The notes beneath the pieces were generated by a model that searched no databases, had not been told where the DNA came from, and worked only from the letters and a program-made list of their open reading frames with translations. From Prochlorococcus sp. scB243_495L20 (lineage in GTDB: Bacteria; Cyanobacteriota; Cyanobacteriia; PCC-6307; Cyanobiaceae): DNA of 64,000 nucleotides. The stretch covers positions 1-64,000 of the forward strand of contig JFLX01000004.1 of assembly GCA_000634215.1 (NCBI GenBank), given 5' to 3'. Of the stretch, positions 50,479 to 62,553 are shown piece by piece. The position numbers and the translations under genes were made by a program. The first letter of the stretch is position 1. The number at the start of each line of letters is the position of its first letter.

Positions 50479-50490
50479 CTAATTATTTTT
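50465..50490 (+). terminator. Intrinsic terminator overlapping the ppa stop codon
   Basis: AATTAGT (50465-50471) aaatta ACTAATT (50478-50484) then ATTTTTCTC. Confidence 0.65.
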
Positions 50491-51433
50491 CTCTAAATTT
50501 TTCAAATATTTCGCTTAGTATTTCTTCGGCACCTTGCTGCTTTAATTTTTTAGCTAGTTCTTTGCCTACTTCTTCGGGATCATTAATATTGCCAATATAT
50601 TGATCTTTAATAAGCCTTTCTCCATCAAGAGATGCAACCATACCAGTAAGGCAAAGTTGTTCATTCTGAATTTTACTATTCACACCTATTGGTACTTGGC
50701 ATCCACCTTCAAGCTCCCTTAAAAAAGCCCTTTCTGCTAGACATCTTTGACTGGTGGGCTTATCTTCTAAGATATTTATAATTTCTAAAACTTTTTTATC
50801 ATCAGATTTACATTCAATGCCTAGTGCTCCTTGGCCAACGGCATGAAGCGAAACTTCACTTGGGATAATCTGATGAATTCTTGATTCAAAGCCTAATCTC
50901 TTTAAACCAGCGGCAGCAAGAATTATACAATCAAATTCTCCTGCATCTAATTTTTCAATTCTTGTAATAACATTTCCCCTGATATCTTTGAAAACAAGAT
51001 GTGGGTACTTATTTCTTAATTGTGCAAGTCTTCTTAGGGAGCTTGTTCCAACAATCGAACCTTCAGGTAAGTTTTCTAATTTATAACAGTCATTTTTTTT
51101 GTTTACTACTAAAGCATCTGCAGGATCCTCTCTTTTTGTAATGCATCCTAATTTAAGGCCATAAGGCAAATTGGTTGGTAAATCTTTTAGAGAATGTACT
51201 GCTATATCTGCATGGCCTACGAGCATTTGTGCTTCAAGTTCTTTTGTAAATAAGCCTTTATCGCCTATTTTTGCTAAGGCTACATCAAGGATTTTGTCAC
51301 CTTGAGTTGCCATAGCTTCTATAGATACTTCTAAATTGGGAATATTCCTTTCTAGTTGATCTTTAACCCATAAAGTTTGAACCATTGCTAGCTTACTTCT
51401 TCTACTAGCTATTTTTAGCTTAAAATTAGTCAT
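50483..51433 (-). CDS. hemC: Porphobilinogen deaminase
   Basis: 316 aa; [45 protein letters not shown]-type motif. Confidence 0.96.
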   Translation of the reverse strand: MTNFKLKIASRRSKLAMVQTLWVKDQLERNIPNLEVSIEAMATQGDKILDVALAKIGDKGLFTKELEAQMLVGHADIAVHSLKDLPTNLPYGLKLGCITKREDPADALVVNKKNDCYKLENLPEGSIVGTSSLRRLAQLRNKYPHLVFKDIRGNVITRIEKLDAGEFDCIILAAAGLKRLGFESRIHQIIPSEVSLHAVGQGALGIECKSDDKKVLEIINILEDKPTSQRCLAERAFLRELEGGCQVPIGVNSKIQNEQLCLTGMVASLDGERLIKDQYIGNINDPEEVGKELAKKLKQQGAEEILSEIFEKFREK

Positions 51434-51530
51434 TAAATATTATTTTGAGTTTGAATTAAAAATTAAGTCGAATTTATTTTAAGCTATTATTTTGCCAGTT
51501 TTTAAAGCTAATTATTATACTTAACTTTTT

Positions 51531-52712
51531 TTATTTTATATATTCTTTTAAAACCCCATTTCGATTTGGATGTCTAAGTTTTCTTAGGGCTTTTGCCTCT
51601 ATTTGTCTAATTCTTTCTCTCGTCACATCAAAAATCTGGCCAATTTCTTCAAGAGTTTTCATTCTTCCATCATCAATTCCATATCTCAATCTGAGAACAT
51701 CTCTTTCTCTTGGACTAAGAGTGGCTAATACTCCTTCCAAATCTTCTCTTAGTAAAGTTTTAGAAACGTCTTGCTCTGGATTTTCTATATCAGCCTCTAT
51801 AAAGTCTCCTAGTCTTGAATCTTCTTCTTTCCCTATTGGAGTTTCTAAAGAAATAGGAAGTTGCGCACTTTTAGCTATAAATCTTAATTTTTCGATTGTC
51901 ATTTCCATACTCTCAGCGATTTCTTCTTCACTAGGTTTCCTGCCAAATTCTTGGCTAAGAACTTTTGTGGTTTTTTTAATTCTGGATATTGTCTCGTATA
52001 AGTGAACTGGCAATCTAATAGTTCTACTTTGATCCGCAATTGCTCTTGTAATGGCTTGGCGAATCCACCAAGTTGCATATGTAGAGAACTTATAACCTTT
52101 TTCATGGTCGAATTTTTCCGCTGCCCTAATTAGACCCAAACTTCCTTCTTGGATTAAATCTTGAAATGATAAACCTCGGTTCATATATTTTTTAGCAATG
52201 GAAACAACTAATCTTAAATTTGATTGAACCATTTTTTCTTTAGCTCTCCGCCCTAAGAGAAGTCTTCTTCTAAATTTGGGAAGAGGCATATCTATTAACT
52301 CGGCCCATTCTCTTACAGATGGGAAATGTCCTTTTTCTGACTCATATTGAGTTGCTAGCTCTTCTAATTGGAGTAAGTCAGCAATTTTTCTTGCAAGCTC
52401 AATTTCTTCATCTGGTCTTAAAAGTCTAATTCTTCCAATTTCTTGGAGATAAACTCTTATTGAATCTTCAGTGTAAATCCCTTTTGGTCCAAGTTTTACA
52501 TTCCCGAGCCCTTTATCTTCTTCAGAATCACTAAATTCATTATTGTTATTTTCAATATTGCTTTCGTTTAACTCAGCAGATGTCTGTAAAGTTTGATTAT
52601 TTTTATTGCTATCTCCTTCAACTACTGTTTCTAAATTTGTATTCATTTTTTTATTGATCTTTTTTTTTGAACTAGGCTTGGAATTCTTTGATTCTGCTGC
52701 GACTGGACACAT
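51531..52712 (-). CDS. rpoD: Principal RNA polymerase sigma factor (group 1)
   Basis: 393 aa; [64 protein letters not shown]. Confidence 0.95.
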   Translation of the reverse strand: MCPVAAESKNSKPSSKKKINKKMNTNLETVVEGDSNKNNQTLQTSAELNESNIENNNNEFSDSEEDKGLGNVKLGPKGIYTEDSIRVYLQEIGRIRLLRPDEEIELARKIADLLQLEELATQYESEKGHFPSVREWAELIDMPLPKFRRRLLLGRRAKEKMVQSNLRLVVSIAKKYMNRGLSFQDLIQEGSLGLIRAAEKFDHEKGYKFSTYATWWIRQAITRAIADQSRTIRLPVHLYETISRIKKTTKVLSQEFGRKPSEEEIAESMEMTIEKLRFIAKSAQLPISLETPIGKEEDSRLGDFIEADIENPEQDVSKTLLREDLEGVLATLSPRERDVLRLRYGIDDGRMKTLEEIGQIFDVTRERIRQIEAKALRKLRHPNRNGVLKEYIK

Positions 52713-52835
52713 AATTTACTCCTTTCTACGGTGAATTTAACTAGATAAAATTTTATTTAGGGCTAATTTGAACATTTAGTAGTAAAGTCCCCTTAATGTT
52801 TAAAAAACTTTTTTACAAAATGAGAATAAGAAAAG

Positions 52836-53029
52836 TTTTCTAAATTGTTGAAAAATTTAAATAGTGCTATAGATTACCTAAAGTAAAAAGTCTTGGGATT
52901 TCTCAGACAGGCAGATCATTTTTGAATTTTCAGTCAATGATCAGAGCTTCATGTCTCCCTTAAGAGCAGGATACTTACAATGTGCAAAAAACACTTTGTG
53001 GAATGTTCAACAATCCAATACTAAGAAAA
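52836..53029 (+). ncRNA. ssaA: Probable 6S RNA (ssaA/ssrS)
   Basis: Hand fold: closing stems TTTTCT(52836-41)/AGAAAA(53024-29) and ATTGTTGAA(52844-52)/TTCAACAAT(53006-14); large central bubble with a small hairpin in its 3' strand (ACAatGTG...CACttTGT, ~52977-52999); apical arm AAGTA/TACTT, CTTGGGA/TCCCttAAG, GACA/TGTC, GGC/GCT, GATCATT/AATGATC. Ends approximate; no ORF explains the gap. Confidence 0.72.
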
Positions 53030-53033
53030 AGTT

Positions 53034-55310
53034 TTGAAGCCGGCAAGTAATCAGTTATTAAATATCTCCTATAAATTGGAAATTTTGCTTGATATAGGTA
53101 GTAGTAATGAAAGCTTTTACTATTTAGATGGAAATAATCTTGGGGCAGAAGTTGGAGATATTGTAAGTGTGAGACTAAGGGGGAGATTATTGAATGGGTT
53201 GGTGATCTCCAAAAAAGACTTTTCGACAATCAATAATGATGAATCAAATATTATTGGAGGAAAAAGCATAAGATATTTGTTTGTTGAAAGTATTTTGCAG
53301 AAAAAAATAATTGATGAATCTTGGAGAGAATTGATAGACTCCCTAGCCTCTTTTTATATGGTTAGTAATTTAAAAATGTTTAAAACTGCATTTCCTCCTG
53401 GCTGGATTGGTAAATATAAAAATTTCTCTAAAGGTTTAAAAGATCAAATATGGATTGAAACTAAAAAAGAATTTGAAACTAAGAAAAATGGATTAACCAA
53501 AAAAGAATTTTTTTTAATGGATACTTTATCTAAAAAAGGTAATTGGCAAAGTGAATTAATAAAGTCTGGTTTTAATAACACACTAATCAACTCAATGGTC
53601 AGTAAAAATTATCTTGCTAAATCTAAAAGAAAAAAAAATATAAATAGTAAATTAAATTCCTTTGTAAAAGATCATATCGCAACGAAAAAACCAAATCTTA
53701 CAAATGAGCAAAAAATTGCATTTCAAAAATTTCAAACAATGAAACCAGGAGATGCATTACTTCTTTGGGGCGAAACAGGTTCAGGTAAAACAGAAGTATA
53801 TATGAGAATTGCTGAAGATCAATTTCTTAAGAAAAAAAGTTGTTTGATACTAGCCCCAGAAATTGGATTAATTCCTCAACTTATTGATAGGTTTAGTAGG
53901 CGATTTAATAATGTCGTTTACGAATATCATAGTAATTGTTCTCCCGATCATAGAACTTTAGTTTGGAAGAAAATTATTAATACTAATGAACCTTTGATGG
54001 TAATAGGGACAAGGTCGGCAGTTTTTCTTCCAATCAGAAATCTTGGATTAATAATAATGGATGAAGAACATGATGTTTCTTATAAGCAAGATAGTCCTAT
54101 GCCTTGCTATGACGCGAGAGAGATTGCTATTGAAATAGTAAAAAGGAATTCTGCAAAGTTAATTTTTGGGAGTGCAACCCCATCAATGAAGACTTGGAAA
54201 AAGTGTATTTTTGAAAGGAATTTTAAATTGGTAAGAATGATTCAAAGGATATCCAGTAATGAGGCTCCTGAAATAAAAATTATTGATATGCGGGATGAGT
54301 TCAAGAAGGGAAATATGAAAATTTTTTCCAATGAATTATTACAATTGCTTCCTCAACTACGCTTAAAAAAAGAGCAAGCAATAATTTTGATCCCTAGGAG
54401 GGGGCATAGTGGATTTTTAAGTTGTAGAAATTGCGGATATTTAATAAATTGCCCCAACTGCGACGTTCCTTTATCAGTTCATCTCGGATCACAAGGGAAA
54501 AAATGGTTAAGATGTCATTGGTGTGATCATAAATCAAGATTGATCAATCGTTGCCCAGATTGTCATTCAACTGCTTTCAAACCTTTTGGAGTTGGTACGC
54601 AAAGGGTAATAGAGTTTTTAAATGAAGAATTTCCTGACTTAAGAGTTCTTCGCTTTGATAGAGATACAACTTCAGGAAAGGATGGTCATAGAGATATTCT
54701 TTCAAAGTTTTCTAAAGGTGATGCTGATATTCTTGTCGGTACTCAGATGTTGGCAAAAGGTATTGACATCCCCAATATTACTCTTTCAGTAGTTATTGCC
54801 GCAGATGGTTTGCTTCATCGCCCAGATATTTCAGCAGAAGAAAAATCATTACAATTATTTTTGCAAGTAGCAGGAAGGGCCGGCAGGGCACAAAAAAAAG
54901 GGAAAGTAATTTTTCAAACATATAAACCTAACCACCCGGTGATTTCTTATCTTCAAAAAAGAGATTATGAAAGATTCTTAATTGAAAACTCGAGGTTGAA
55001 AAAGGATGCTAATTTATTTCCATTTTGCACAATTTGCCTACTTAAATTATCAGGTGAAAATTATGAATTAACTGAGTCAATTGCAAAAAAATTAGCAAAA
55101 TATCTACTCAGTTTTTGTGAGAAAAAGAACTGGAAATTAATAGGTCCTGCCCCTAGTTTAATAGCTAAAGTCGGTAAAAAATTTAGATGGCAGATATTAA
55201 TACATGGCCCTGAAGGAACAAAGATACCTTTACCTGATAGATCAATATTATGGAAACTTATTCCAAAAAATGTTTTTTTAACAATAGATGTTAATCCAGC
55301 AGAGTTGTAA
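53034..55310 (+). CDS. priA: Primosomal protein N' (PriA helicase)
   Basis: 758 aa; GETGSGKTEVYMRI, MDEEHD, CRNCGYLINCPNCDVPLSVH zinc cluster; TTG start uncertain. Confidence 0.94.
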   Translation: MKPASNQLLNISYKLEILLDIGSSNESFYYLDGNNLGAEVGDIVSVRLRGRLLNGLVISKKDFSTINNDESNIIGGKSIRYLFVESILQKKIIDESWRELIDSLASFYMVSNLKMFKTAFPPGWIGKYKNFSKGLKDQIWIETKKEFETKKNGLTKKEFFLMDTLSKKGNWQSELIKSGFNNTLINSMVSKNYLAKSKRKKNINSKLNSFVKDHIATKKPNLTNEQKIAFQKFQTMKPGDALLLWGETGSGKTEVYMRIAEDQFLKKKSCLILAPEIGLIPQLIDRFSRRFNNVVYEYHSNCSPDHRTLVWKKIINTNEPLMVIGTRSAVFLPIRNLGLIIMDEEHDVSYKQDSPMPCYDAREIAIEIVKRNSAKLIFGSATPSMKTWKKCIFERNFKLVRMIQRISSNEAPEIKIIDMRDEFKKGNMKIFSNELLQLLPQLRLKKEQAIILIPRRGHSGFLSCRNCGYLINCPNCDVPLSVHLGSQGKKWLRCHWCDHKSRLINRCPDCHSTAFKPFGVGTQRVIEFLNEEFPDLRVLRFDRDTTSGKDGHRDILSKFSKGDADILVGTQMLAKGIDIPNITLSVVIAADGLLHRPDISAEEKSLQLFLQVAGRAGRAQKKGKVIFQTYKPNHPVISYLQKRDYERFLIENSRLKKDANLFPFCTICLLKLSGENYELTESIAKKLAKYLLSFCEKKNWKLIGPAPSLIAKVGKKFRWQILIHGPEGTKIPLPDRSILWKLIPKNVFLTIDVNPAEL

Positions 55311-56420
55311 TTACTTTGATGGAAGTTGAGGTAAATCTGAACCTAATTTAAATCTATAGAATCTTAATAAATAAGCCAATATTATAATTATTAAAATAAT
55401 AGATATCCCAATCAAGAGTTTGTTGAGGCTCCAGAAAGAAAATTCAAGACTATTTATCCGCCCTTGATTTAAATCCCAAATTATTAGATTTTTTGTGATT
55501 TCTAAATTTGAATTATTTTTATCGATAAGGATAGCTTTATTAGGGTGAATAATTTTGAAAATGATTTCTAAATTATCAATGCCTTTAATAGAATTCAGAT
55601 CCAAATCTATCCTGTAAAAGTATTTTTTAAAAAAAATAAAGTTTTTTTGAGTAGTATTAATTTCCATATTTGTTGATTCTCCCGCTAACTCTCCAGCAGT
55701 ATTTTGGGTGATTTTAAGAACTTGCTTTGTATCCTCTAAATTGAGATTTTTATGTTTTAAAGAAAAGGTTGATTCGTCTTGTTCAATTTCTGCGTCAGGA
55801 AAAATATCTTTCATCTTCTCTTCAAATTTTAATTGCCAAGGAAATTTCTTTATGTATTTACTCTCTATCGCTAAATTATTAGTTATTGAGTCAAGTTCAC
55901 TAAGATCAAGGGTATCCTCAATTTTTACGCAGCCACTTAAAAGTGGAATTAATAATAATAGTATTAAAAAAATGATCAGTGAAAAGCCTTTCTGAAAGGG
56001 TTTTGTTTCACCAGTTGGGGTCTCAGTTACATTAATAAATTTTTTTTTCTTCAATACTTCTCTTTTTTTACGCAGTGAGTTAAGAGATTTTTTATTTAGT
56101 GATGGGTCGCTTTCAAGCTGTAAGTTCCAATTTTCTGGCTTTTTAATGTCAGGAGAGTCTATAACTTCCATCAAATATTTTGCATTTTCTCTCGTCTTAT
56201 TATCGTAAGATTTTAGAAGTTCTTTACAAAACCTTTTAGCATCCTCCCTTTTATTGATACCACATAGAGCAGTAATTAAGATTGTTCTTAAATTTACTCC
56301 CTCTTTGCTTGATAAAGGAAATGATTCGATTATGGGTAAAAGAAATTCAATGCAATAATGATACTCACCTTTAGCTAAAGCAAGTTCTACTTTTTCTAAA
56401 ACTTGCTCATAAGTTTTCAT
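55311..56420 (-). CDS. DUF3153-like lipoprotein/membrane protein
   Basis: 369 aa; internal TM with LLSGCVKIEDTLDLSELDSI and C-terminal TM, typical of cyanobacterial DUF3153. Confidence 0.7.
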   Translation of the reverse strand: MKTYEQVLEKVELALAKGEYHYCIEFLLPIIESFPLSSKEGVNLRTILITALCGINKREDAKRFCKELLKSYDNKTRENAKYLMEVIDSPDIKKPENWNLQLESDPSLNKKSLNSLRKKREVLKKKKFINVTETPTGETKPFQKGFSLIIFLILLLLIPLLSGCVKIEDTLDLSELDSITNNLAIESKYIKKFPWQLKFEEKMKDIFPDAEIEQDESTFSLKHKNLNLEDTKQVLKITQNTAGELAGESTNMEINTTQKNFIFFKKYFYRIDLDLNSIKGIDNLEIIFKIIHPNKAILIDKNNSNLEITKNLIIWDLNQGRINSLEFSFWSLNKLLIGISIILIIIILAYLLRFYRFKLGSDLPQLPSK

Positions 56421-56423
56421 GGG

Positions 56424-57275
56424 TTAGGCGACTATCATTGTACCTATTCCGGAATTTGTAAAAATCTCAAGAAGTAATGAATGTTCTATTCTTCCATCAA
56501 TTATGTGGGCTGCTTTGACTCCTTGGGCTAAAGCTCTTATACAGCATTCTGTCTTTGGAATCATACCTTCAGTCACAATTTTTTTATCAATAAAATCCCT
56601 TGCCTCTTTGAGATTAGTTTTTTCAACAAGACTATTTTTGTTATCTTTTTCTTTGAAAATCCCTTGAGTATCAGTAAGAAGAATAAGTTTTTCTGCATTT
56701 ATCGCAGCAGCAATTTCTCCAGCGACAAAATCTGCATTAATGTTATGGGAAATACCCTCCAAGGTTGATCCAATGCTAGAAATAATTGGGATGTATCCTT
56801 GAGAAATAAGAGGATCTAATATTTCAGGATTGATTTTTGTAACCTCTCCCACTAACCCATGGCTACCATCTCCTAGTTCTCTAGATTGAATTAAGTTGCC
56901 ATCAAGACCTGATATTCCCACAGCTAAGGATCCAGTTTTATTAATCCCTTTTACAATTTGTTTGTTAACTCTACCCATTAGAACCATCTCGACAATTTCC
57001 ATTGTTTTTTGATCAGTTATTCTTAATCCATTTTCGAATTTAGGAGATATTTCTAATTTCTTTAACCAATTATTAATCTCTGGTCCACCTCCATGAATTA
57101 CTATCGGACAAACCCCAACGGTTGATAAAAGTGCAATGTCTCTAAAAAAAGCATTTTTTAAATTTTCATTCTCCATAACTGAACCACCATACTTGATAAC
57201 AATTTTTCTACCTGAGAAACTTTGTATATATGGAAGTGCTTCGCTTAATATTAATACTCTTTGAGAATCATTCAT
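56424..57275 (-). CDS. argB: Acetylglutamate kinase
   Basis: 283 aa; [45 protein letters not shown]. Confidence 0.95.
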   Translation of the reverse strand: MNDSQRVLILSEALPYIQSFSGRKIVIKYGGSVMENENLKNAFFRDIALLSTVGVCPIVIHGGGPEINNWLKKLEISPKFENGLRITDQKTMEIVEMVLMGRVNKQIVKGINKTGSLAVGISGLDGNLIQSRELGDGSHGLVGEVTKINPEILDPLISQGYIPIISSIGSTLEGISHNINADFVAGEIAAAINAEKLILLTDTQGIFKEKDNKNSLVEKTNLKEARDFIDKKIVTEGMIPKTECCIRALAQGVKAAHIIDGRIEHSLLLEIFTNSGIGTMIVA

Positions 57276-57339
57276 TACTAAAATTCATTAAAACTTGATT
57301 GAATTGAGAAATTAGGTTTTTACAAATATATCCTTATAT

Positions 57340-57870
57340 TCAATAAAAGAGGATAAAATCAAATTCTTTTTTATTATCGTCGATAATAAATTCTGATTCA
57401 AGACCTTTGACGAAAAACCTATTTAATCTTTCTTGTTTTTCAATCCATTTTTCTAGAGGGACAGCGTTTAATTCGAAACGCATTCTGAGACCATTTTTTT
57501 CTTCCTTTGTAATTTCTTCTATTTCTTTTAATTGAGGGGGGTTATCCTCGTCCCACAAATTTAAAGATTCTAATGACGATTCAAGATGAGCTTTTATTCC
57601 ATACCTCCATCTTGTAACATCTTTAACTAATGCTGTAAGTTCTTTTGGTCTATTAAATTTATTTGTCGCAAAATTTGTCTTGTCAAATAACTCTACAGGA
57701 GGTATTTCGGAAGTCTTTAAGCCTAAGCCAATTAGGAAAATAGGTACTCCATAAAAAAAAGTAGGTACACTTAAATTCACTGAATCTGTAAAATAAGCAG
57801 TCATTCCAACAAAAGCTAATATACCCCCAGCGGTTACGATTAAGTTGCCAGGCGATAAGTATTTCTTCAT
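57340..57870 (-). CDS. DUF2854 family membrane protein
   Basis: 176 aa; two N-terminal TM helices, GGILAFVGMTAYFTDSVNLSVPTFFYGVPIFLIGLGLK. Confidence 0.75.
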   Translation of the reverse strand: MKKYLSPGNLIVTAGGILAFVGMTAYFTDSVNLSVPTFFYGVPIFLIGLGLKTSEIPPVELFDKTNFATNKFNRPKELTALVKDVTRWRYGIKAHLESSLESLNLWDEDNPPQLKEIEEITKEEKNGLRMRFELNAVPLEKWIEKQERLNRFFVKGLESEFIIDDNKKEFDFILFY

Positions 57871-57912
57871 TTTGATTTAGTAGAATGAGTTTTAAATAGG
57901 CTAACAAGTATT

Positions 57913-58095
57913 ATGCAAGATCCTAATACTGCAAATCAAGGAGATTTAATTTTTAAACTTGATCAAGATAGAGCATGGCTTCTAAAAAATCTTGATAAGG
58001 GTAAATGGCCAGAAATTAGAAGCGAACTTGCCGCGCTTGAAAGAAAAATAAGCAAATTAATTATAAGTGTTCAAGAAAATAATGTTGATATTTGA
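57913..58095 (+). CDS. Small conserved uncharacterised protein
   Basis: 60 aa ORF: MQDPNTANQGDLIFKLDQDRAWLLKNLDKGKWPEIRSELAALERKIS... Confidence 0.6.
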   Translation: MQDPNTANQGDLIFKLDQDRAWLLKNLDKGKWPEIRSELAALERKISKLIISVQENNVDI

Positions 58096-58096
58096 T

Positions 58097-58522
58097 TTAA
58101 AAAGGTATTTCGTCTACTTCAGGTACTAAAGGTGAACTATCCCAACTAGATTTTTTGGCGGTTTCTTTATTTTCAAATGACTCATTATTCTCTTTTTGAT
58201 CAGACTTTATAACATCAACTGGCGATATTTGATGAATTTTTGAAGCTGTTAGTTCTGGTTGTTTTTCTTTCGTTCCGTCTTTTCTAGTGACAGAATTCAT
58301 CTTTAGACGTCCCTCAATAACAATATTTTGCCCCTCCTTTAGTTCATCTACCATTTCTTGGGCAATATTTCCCCATCCTATGATCTTGAGATCTCTGGTT
58401 GGATCTTCACTACGTAATCCTTTAAAATTAACAATCATTTCTGCAATTGGAGTTTGGTTTTCTTTGGTATACCTCATTTGGGGAGCGCTATTAATGACCG
58501 CTTGAATTAAACAATGATTCAT
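58097..58522 (-). CDS. ssb: Single-stranded DNA-binding protein
   Basis: 141 aa; OB-fold, acidic C-term DEIPF. Confidence 0.92.
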   Translation of the reverse strand: MNHCLIQAVINSAPQMRYTKENQTPIAEMIVNFKGLRSEDPTRDLKIIGWGNIAQEMVDELKEGQNIVIEGRLKMNSVTRKDGTKEKQPELTASKIHQISPVDVIKSDQKENNESFENKETAKKSSWDSSPLVPEVDEIPF

Positions 58523-58550
58523 TACTTACTATTTAATTAAAGACATACTG

Positions 58551-59348
58551 ATGCAGAATCGAGGAAATTGCTATAAAAATGTCTGGATCCTATCAGGAAC
58601 TTCGGATGGACCTGCAATAGCTAATAGGCTTCTTGAACTTAATTATTCAGTCTTTGCAAGTGTTTTAACTTATAAAGCAGGGCAAGCTTATATTGAAAAT
58701 CCAAAGTTACATATCATTACGGGGAAATTTAATAATAAAGATCAAATAATTAATTTCATAAATAAAAATAAAATCACATGCGTTGTCGATGCTACTCATC
58801 CCTTTGCCGTAATAATTTCTAAAAATCTTAATAATGCATGTAAAGAAATTAATACACCTCTTTTACTATTTGAGAGGAAATCTCTAATAAATAACACTAA
58901 TAATTTTTTTTATATTGATCATTTAAAGGATATAAATAATGTTGATATAGAAAATAAGAATATTCTTCTTGCAATAGGATCAAGATTCCTTAATGATACA
59001 GCTAGTTATTATATGAATTGTAAAGCAAATGTATTTACAAGGGTACTTCCAACTTATGAGAGTATAACTAAAGCTTTTGGATCATGTATTAAAAATGCAA
59101 ACATAGCGATACTTGAACCGAGTAAAAATAATAAAAGCATTTTAGAAAAAAAACTTTGTGATTTTTGGGAGATAGATTATATTCTATGTAGAGAATCTGG
59201 AAGTTATTCCCAGAAAAACTGGGAGAGTATAGTTTCTGGAAGTGAGATGAAGTTATTTTTGGTTAAAAGGCCGAAAGTTAAAAATGATTATTCTTACTCT
59301 TTTGATCAATATCATAATTTGATAAATCACATAATTAAAAAATATTGA
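58551..59348 (+). CDS. cobK: Precorrin-6A/cobalt-precorrin-6A reductase
   Basis: 265 aa; LSGTSDGPAIANRLLELNYSVFASV, DATHPFAVIISKNL, CRESG. Confidence 0.88.
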   Translation: MQNRGNCYKNVWILSGTSDGPAIANRLLELNYSVFASVLTYKAGQAYIENPKLHIITGKFNNKDQIINFINKNKITCVVDATHPFAVIISKNLNNACKEINTPLLLFERKSLINNTNNFFYIDHLKDINNVDIENKNILLAIGSRFLNDTASYYMNCKANVFTRVLPTYESITKAFGSCIKNANIAILEPSKNNKSILEKKLCDFWEIDYILCRESGSYSQKNWESIVSGSEMKLFLVKRPKVKNDYSYSFDQYHNLINHIIKKY

Positions 59349-59361
59349 TGTTTAATTCATT

Positions 59362-59667
59362 ATGGAAGTATTAGTTATGATCACAACTGAATCAAGTAAC
59401 GCAAATGCTTTGCGAATGGCTAAATTACTAATACAAAATAAACTTGCAGCTTGTGTTTCGATAAAGCAAATTTTTTCAACTTATAAGTATGATGATGAAA
59501 TTGAAGAAACTAAAGAGTTTGAAATCACAATAAAAAGTAAACTAGAATTTAAAGATTGCTTAATTGATTTCGTAAATAAAAAGTCCACATATGATATCCC
59601 TCAGATTATTTACAAAAAATACCATGCTGAGATGAAATATTATGATTGGTTGAATAAGACTATTTGA
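59362..59667 (+). CDS. cutA: Divalent-cation tolerance protein CutA
   Basis: 101 aa; MITTESSNANALRMAKLLIQNKLAACVS. Confidence 0.93.
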   Translation: MEVLVMITTESSNANALRMAKLLIQNKLAACVSIKQIFSTYKYDDEIEETKEFEITIKSKLEFKDCLIDFVNKKSTYDIPQIIYKKYHAEMKYYDWLNKTI

Positions 59668-59672
59668 TAAAT

Positions 59673-60677
59673 CTATTTTATTAACTCTTTAAGATCAATA
59701 TCTGATCTGGATCCTAATTGCGTTATTATTTGCCCCGCACAAATTGAAGCTATCTCTCCGCATTTTTTGAGGGAACAATTGTTTACTAATCCATGGATAA
59801 ATCCTCCCGCATAGATATCTCCGGCTCCTGTAGTATCAATAATCTTGCCTTTCGTTATTGACTCAATTATTTCAACATTATTTTTGTTAAATATGAGAGA
59901 ACCATTGCTTCCAAGAGTTACAATGACTAATTCACATAAGGAAGATAGGTATTCTTGGCAGCTTGCTAATTTATCATTTTTAAATAGACTTAACATCTCG
60001 GATTCATTACAAAAAACAATATCTACGTATTCATAAATTAATTCCAAGAAACTCTCACGATGTCTATCTACACAAAATGAATCAGACAAAGAAAGGATTA
60101 TTTTTGTATTAGATTGTTTTGCAATTCGGGCGGCTTTAATAAAAGCTTTTTTAGCTAATTCGCTGTCCCATAAATATCCTTCTAAATATAAGTATTTACT
60201 TTCCTTAATTACAGTAAAGTCAATGTCTTTTGGTTCAAACTCTACGGATGCACCTAGGTAAGTGCACATAGTTCTTTGGGCATCAGGTGTAACCAAAATG
60301 ATTGAATGAGCTGTTGGAGCACCTTCAATAGTTGGTGGAGTATTAAATATAGTGTTACTTTTTTTTATATCGTCAGAAAAGAAATCCCCAAATTGATCAT
60401 TTTTCACCCTTCCAATAAACTGAACTTGATTACCTAATTCTGCTAAACAAACAACGGTATTTGCTGAGGACCCACCTGATATTTGTTTAACCACTTTGCA
60501 ATTTTCTAACAATCTCTGAGATTCAGCAGAATTAATTAGATTCATTGATCCTTTATCCAGATTATTAATCTCAAGAAACTCATCTTCAATATTTACAATA
60601 ATATCTACTATTGCGTTGCCCAGGCCAATGAGATCAACTGTTTTATTATGTTCAAAATGTCTAAAGGATTCCTTCAT
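59673..60677 (-). CDS. PfkB-family carbohydrate/adenosine kinase
   Basis: 334 aa; GLGNAIVDI, GGSSANTVVCLAELG, DTTGAGDIYAGGFIHG. Confidence 0.92.
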   Translation of the reverse strand: MKESFRHFEHNKTVDLIGLGNAIVDIIVNIEDEFLEINNLDKGSMNLINSAESQRLLENCKVVKQISGGSSANTVVCLAELGNQVQFIGRVKNDQFGDFFSDDIKKSNTIFNTPPTIEGAPTAHSIILVTPDAQRTMCTYLGASVEFEPKDIDFTVIKESKYLYLEGYLWDSELAKKAFIKAARIAKQSNTKIILSLSDSFCVDRHRESFLELIYEYVDIVFCNESEMLSLFKNDKLASCQEYLSSLCELVIVTLGSNGSLIFNKNNVEIIESITKGKIIDTTGAGDIYAGGFIHGLVNNCSLKKCGEIASICAGQIITQLGSRSDIDLKELIK

Positions 60678-60692
60678 TAATTTGAAATTAAA

Positions 60693-62057
<1,365 letters not shown>

Positions 62058-62084
62058 TTACTTTTAAAAAGTAAATGAATTGTA

Positions 62085-62522
62085 TTAACTTTCTCTTAGA
62101 ACCATTTTTTCAGCAAGAGAAAATTCTTTAGTTAAACGCTCCTTAAGTTTATCTGGTAAAGGTCTACTTGCAAAGTTTTTGTAATGACCTGCCATCGCAT
62201 TTAATGCTGTTTGCATGGTGGTAAATGATTGAGTTTTATTCACCATTCCTCTATTTCTGTATCTGGAGATATAGTCAGTTATTAGTGTAAGAGCCTCACT
62301 TCTTACTTCATTTTTATTGGGAGAATCTTTTGGGGTATCAACAGCTGTTTGCAATGTTTTAACAACTGAAATTGTATCTTTTGCATAGTCACCTGTCATA
62401 GAGGTTTTTGCAGCTATAGATGGGGAACTAAATAGTGTAAAAACAACAATTAGGGATATTGAAAAAGATATAGCTTTGGTAAGAGTCCTAAAAAATAATT
62501 TTGATGTCCATTTCAGTAACAT
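62085..62522 (-). CDS. psb27: Photosystem II assembly protein Psb27
   Basis: 145 aa; signal segment, TGDYAKDTISVVKTLQTAVD..., YRNRGMVNKTQSFTTMQTALNAMAGHY. Confidence 0.92.
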   Translation of the reverse strand: MLLKWTSKLFFRTLTKAISFSISLIVVFTLFSSPSIAAKTSMTGDYAKDTISVVKTLQTAVDTPKDSPNKNEVRSEALTLITDYISRYRNRGMVNKTQSFTTMQTALNAMAGHYKNFASRPLPDKLKERLTKEFSLAEKMVLRES

Positions 62523-62553
62523 AACTTAGCTCCCAAAAAATTTAGCTTTAAGA

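Noticed and set aside
52975-53229. 84-aa minus-strand ORF between rpoD and priA
   Set aside because: Antisense to the priA 5' end and the proposed 6S RNA; composition not protein-like.
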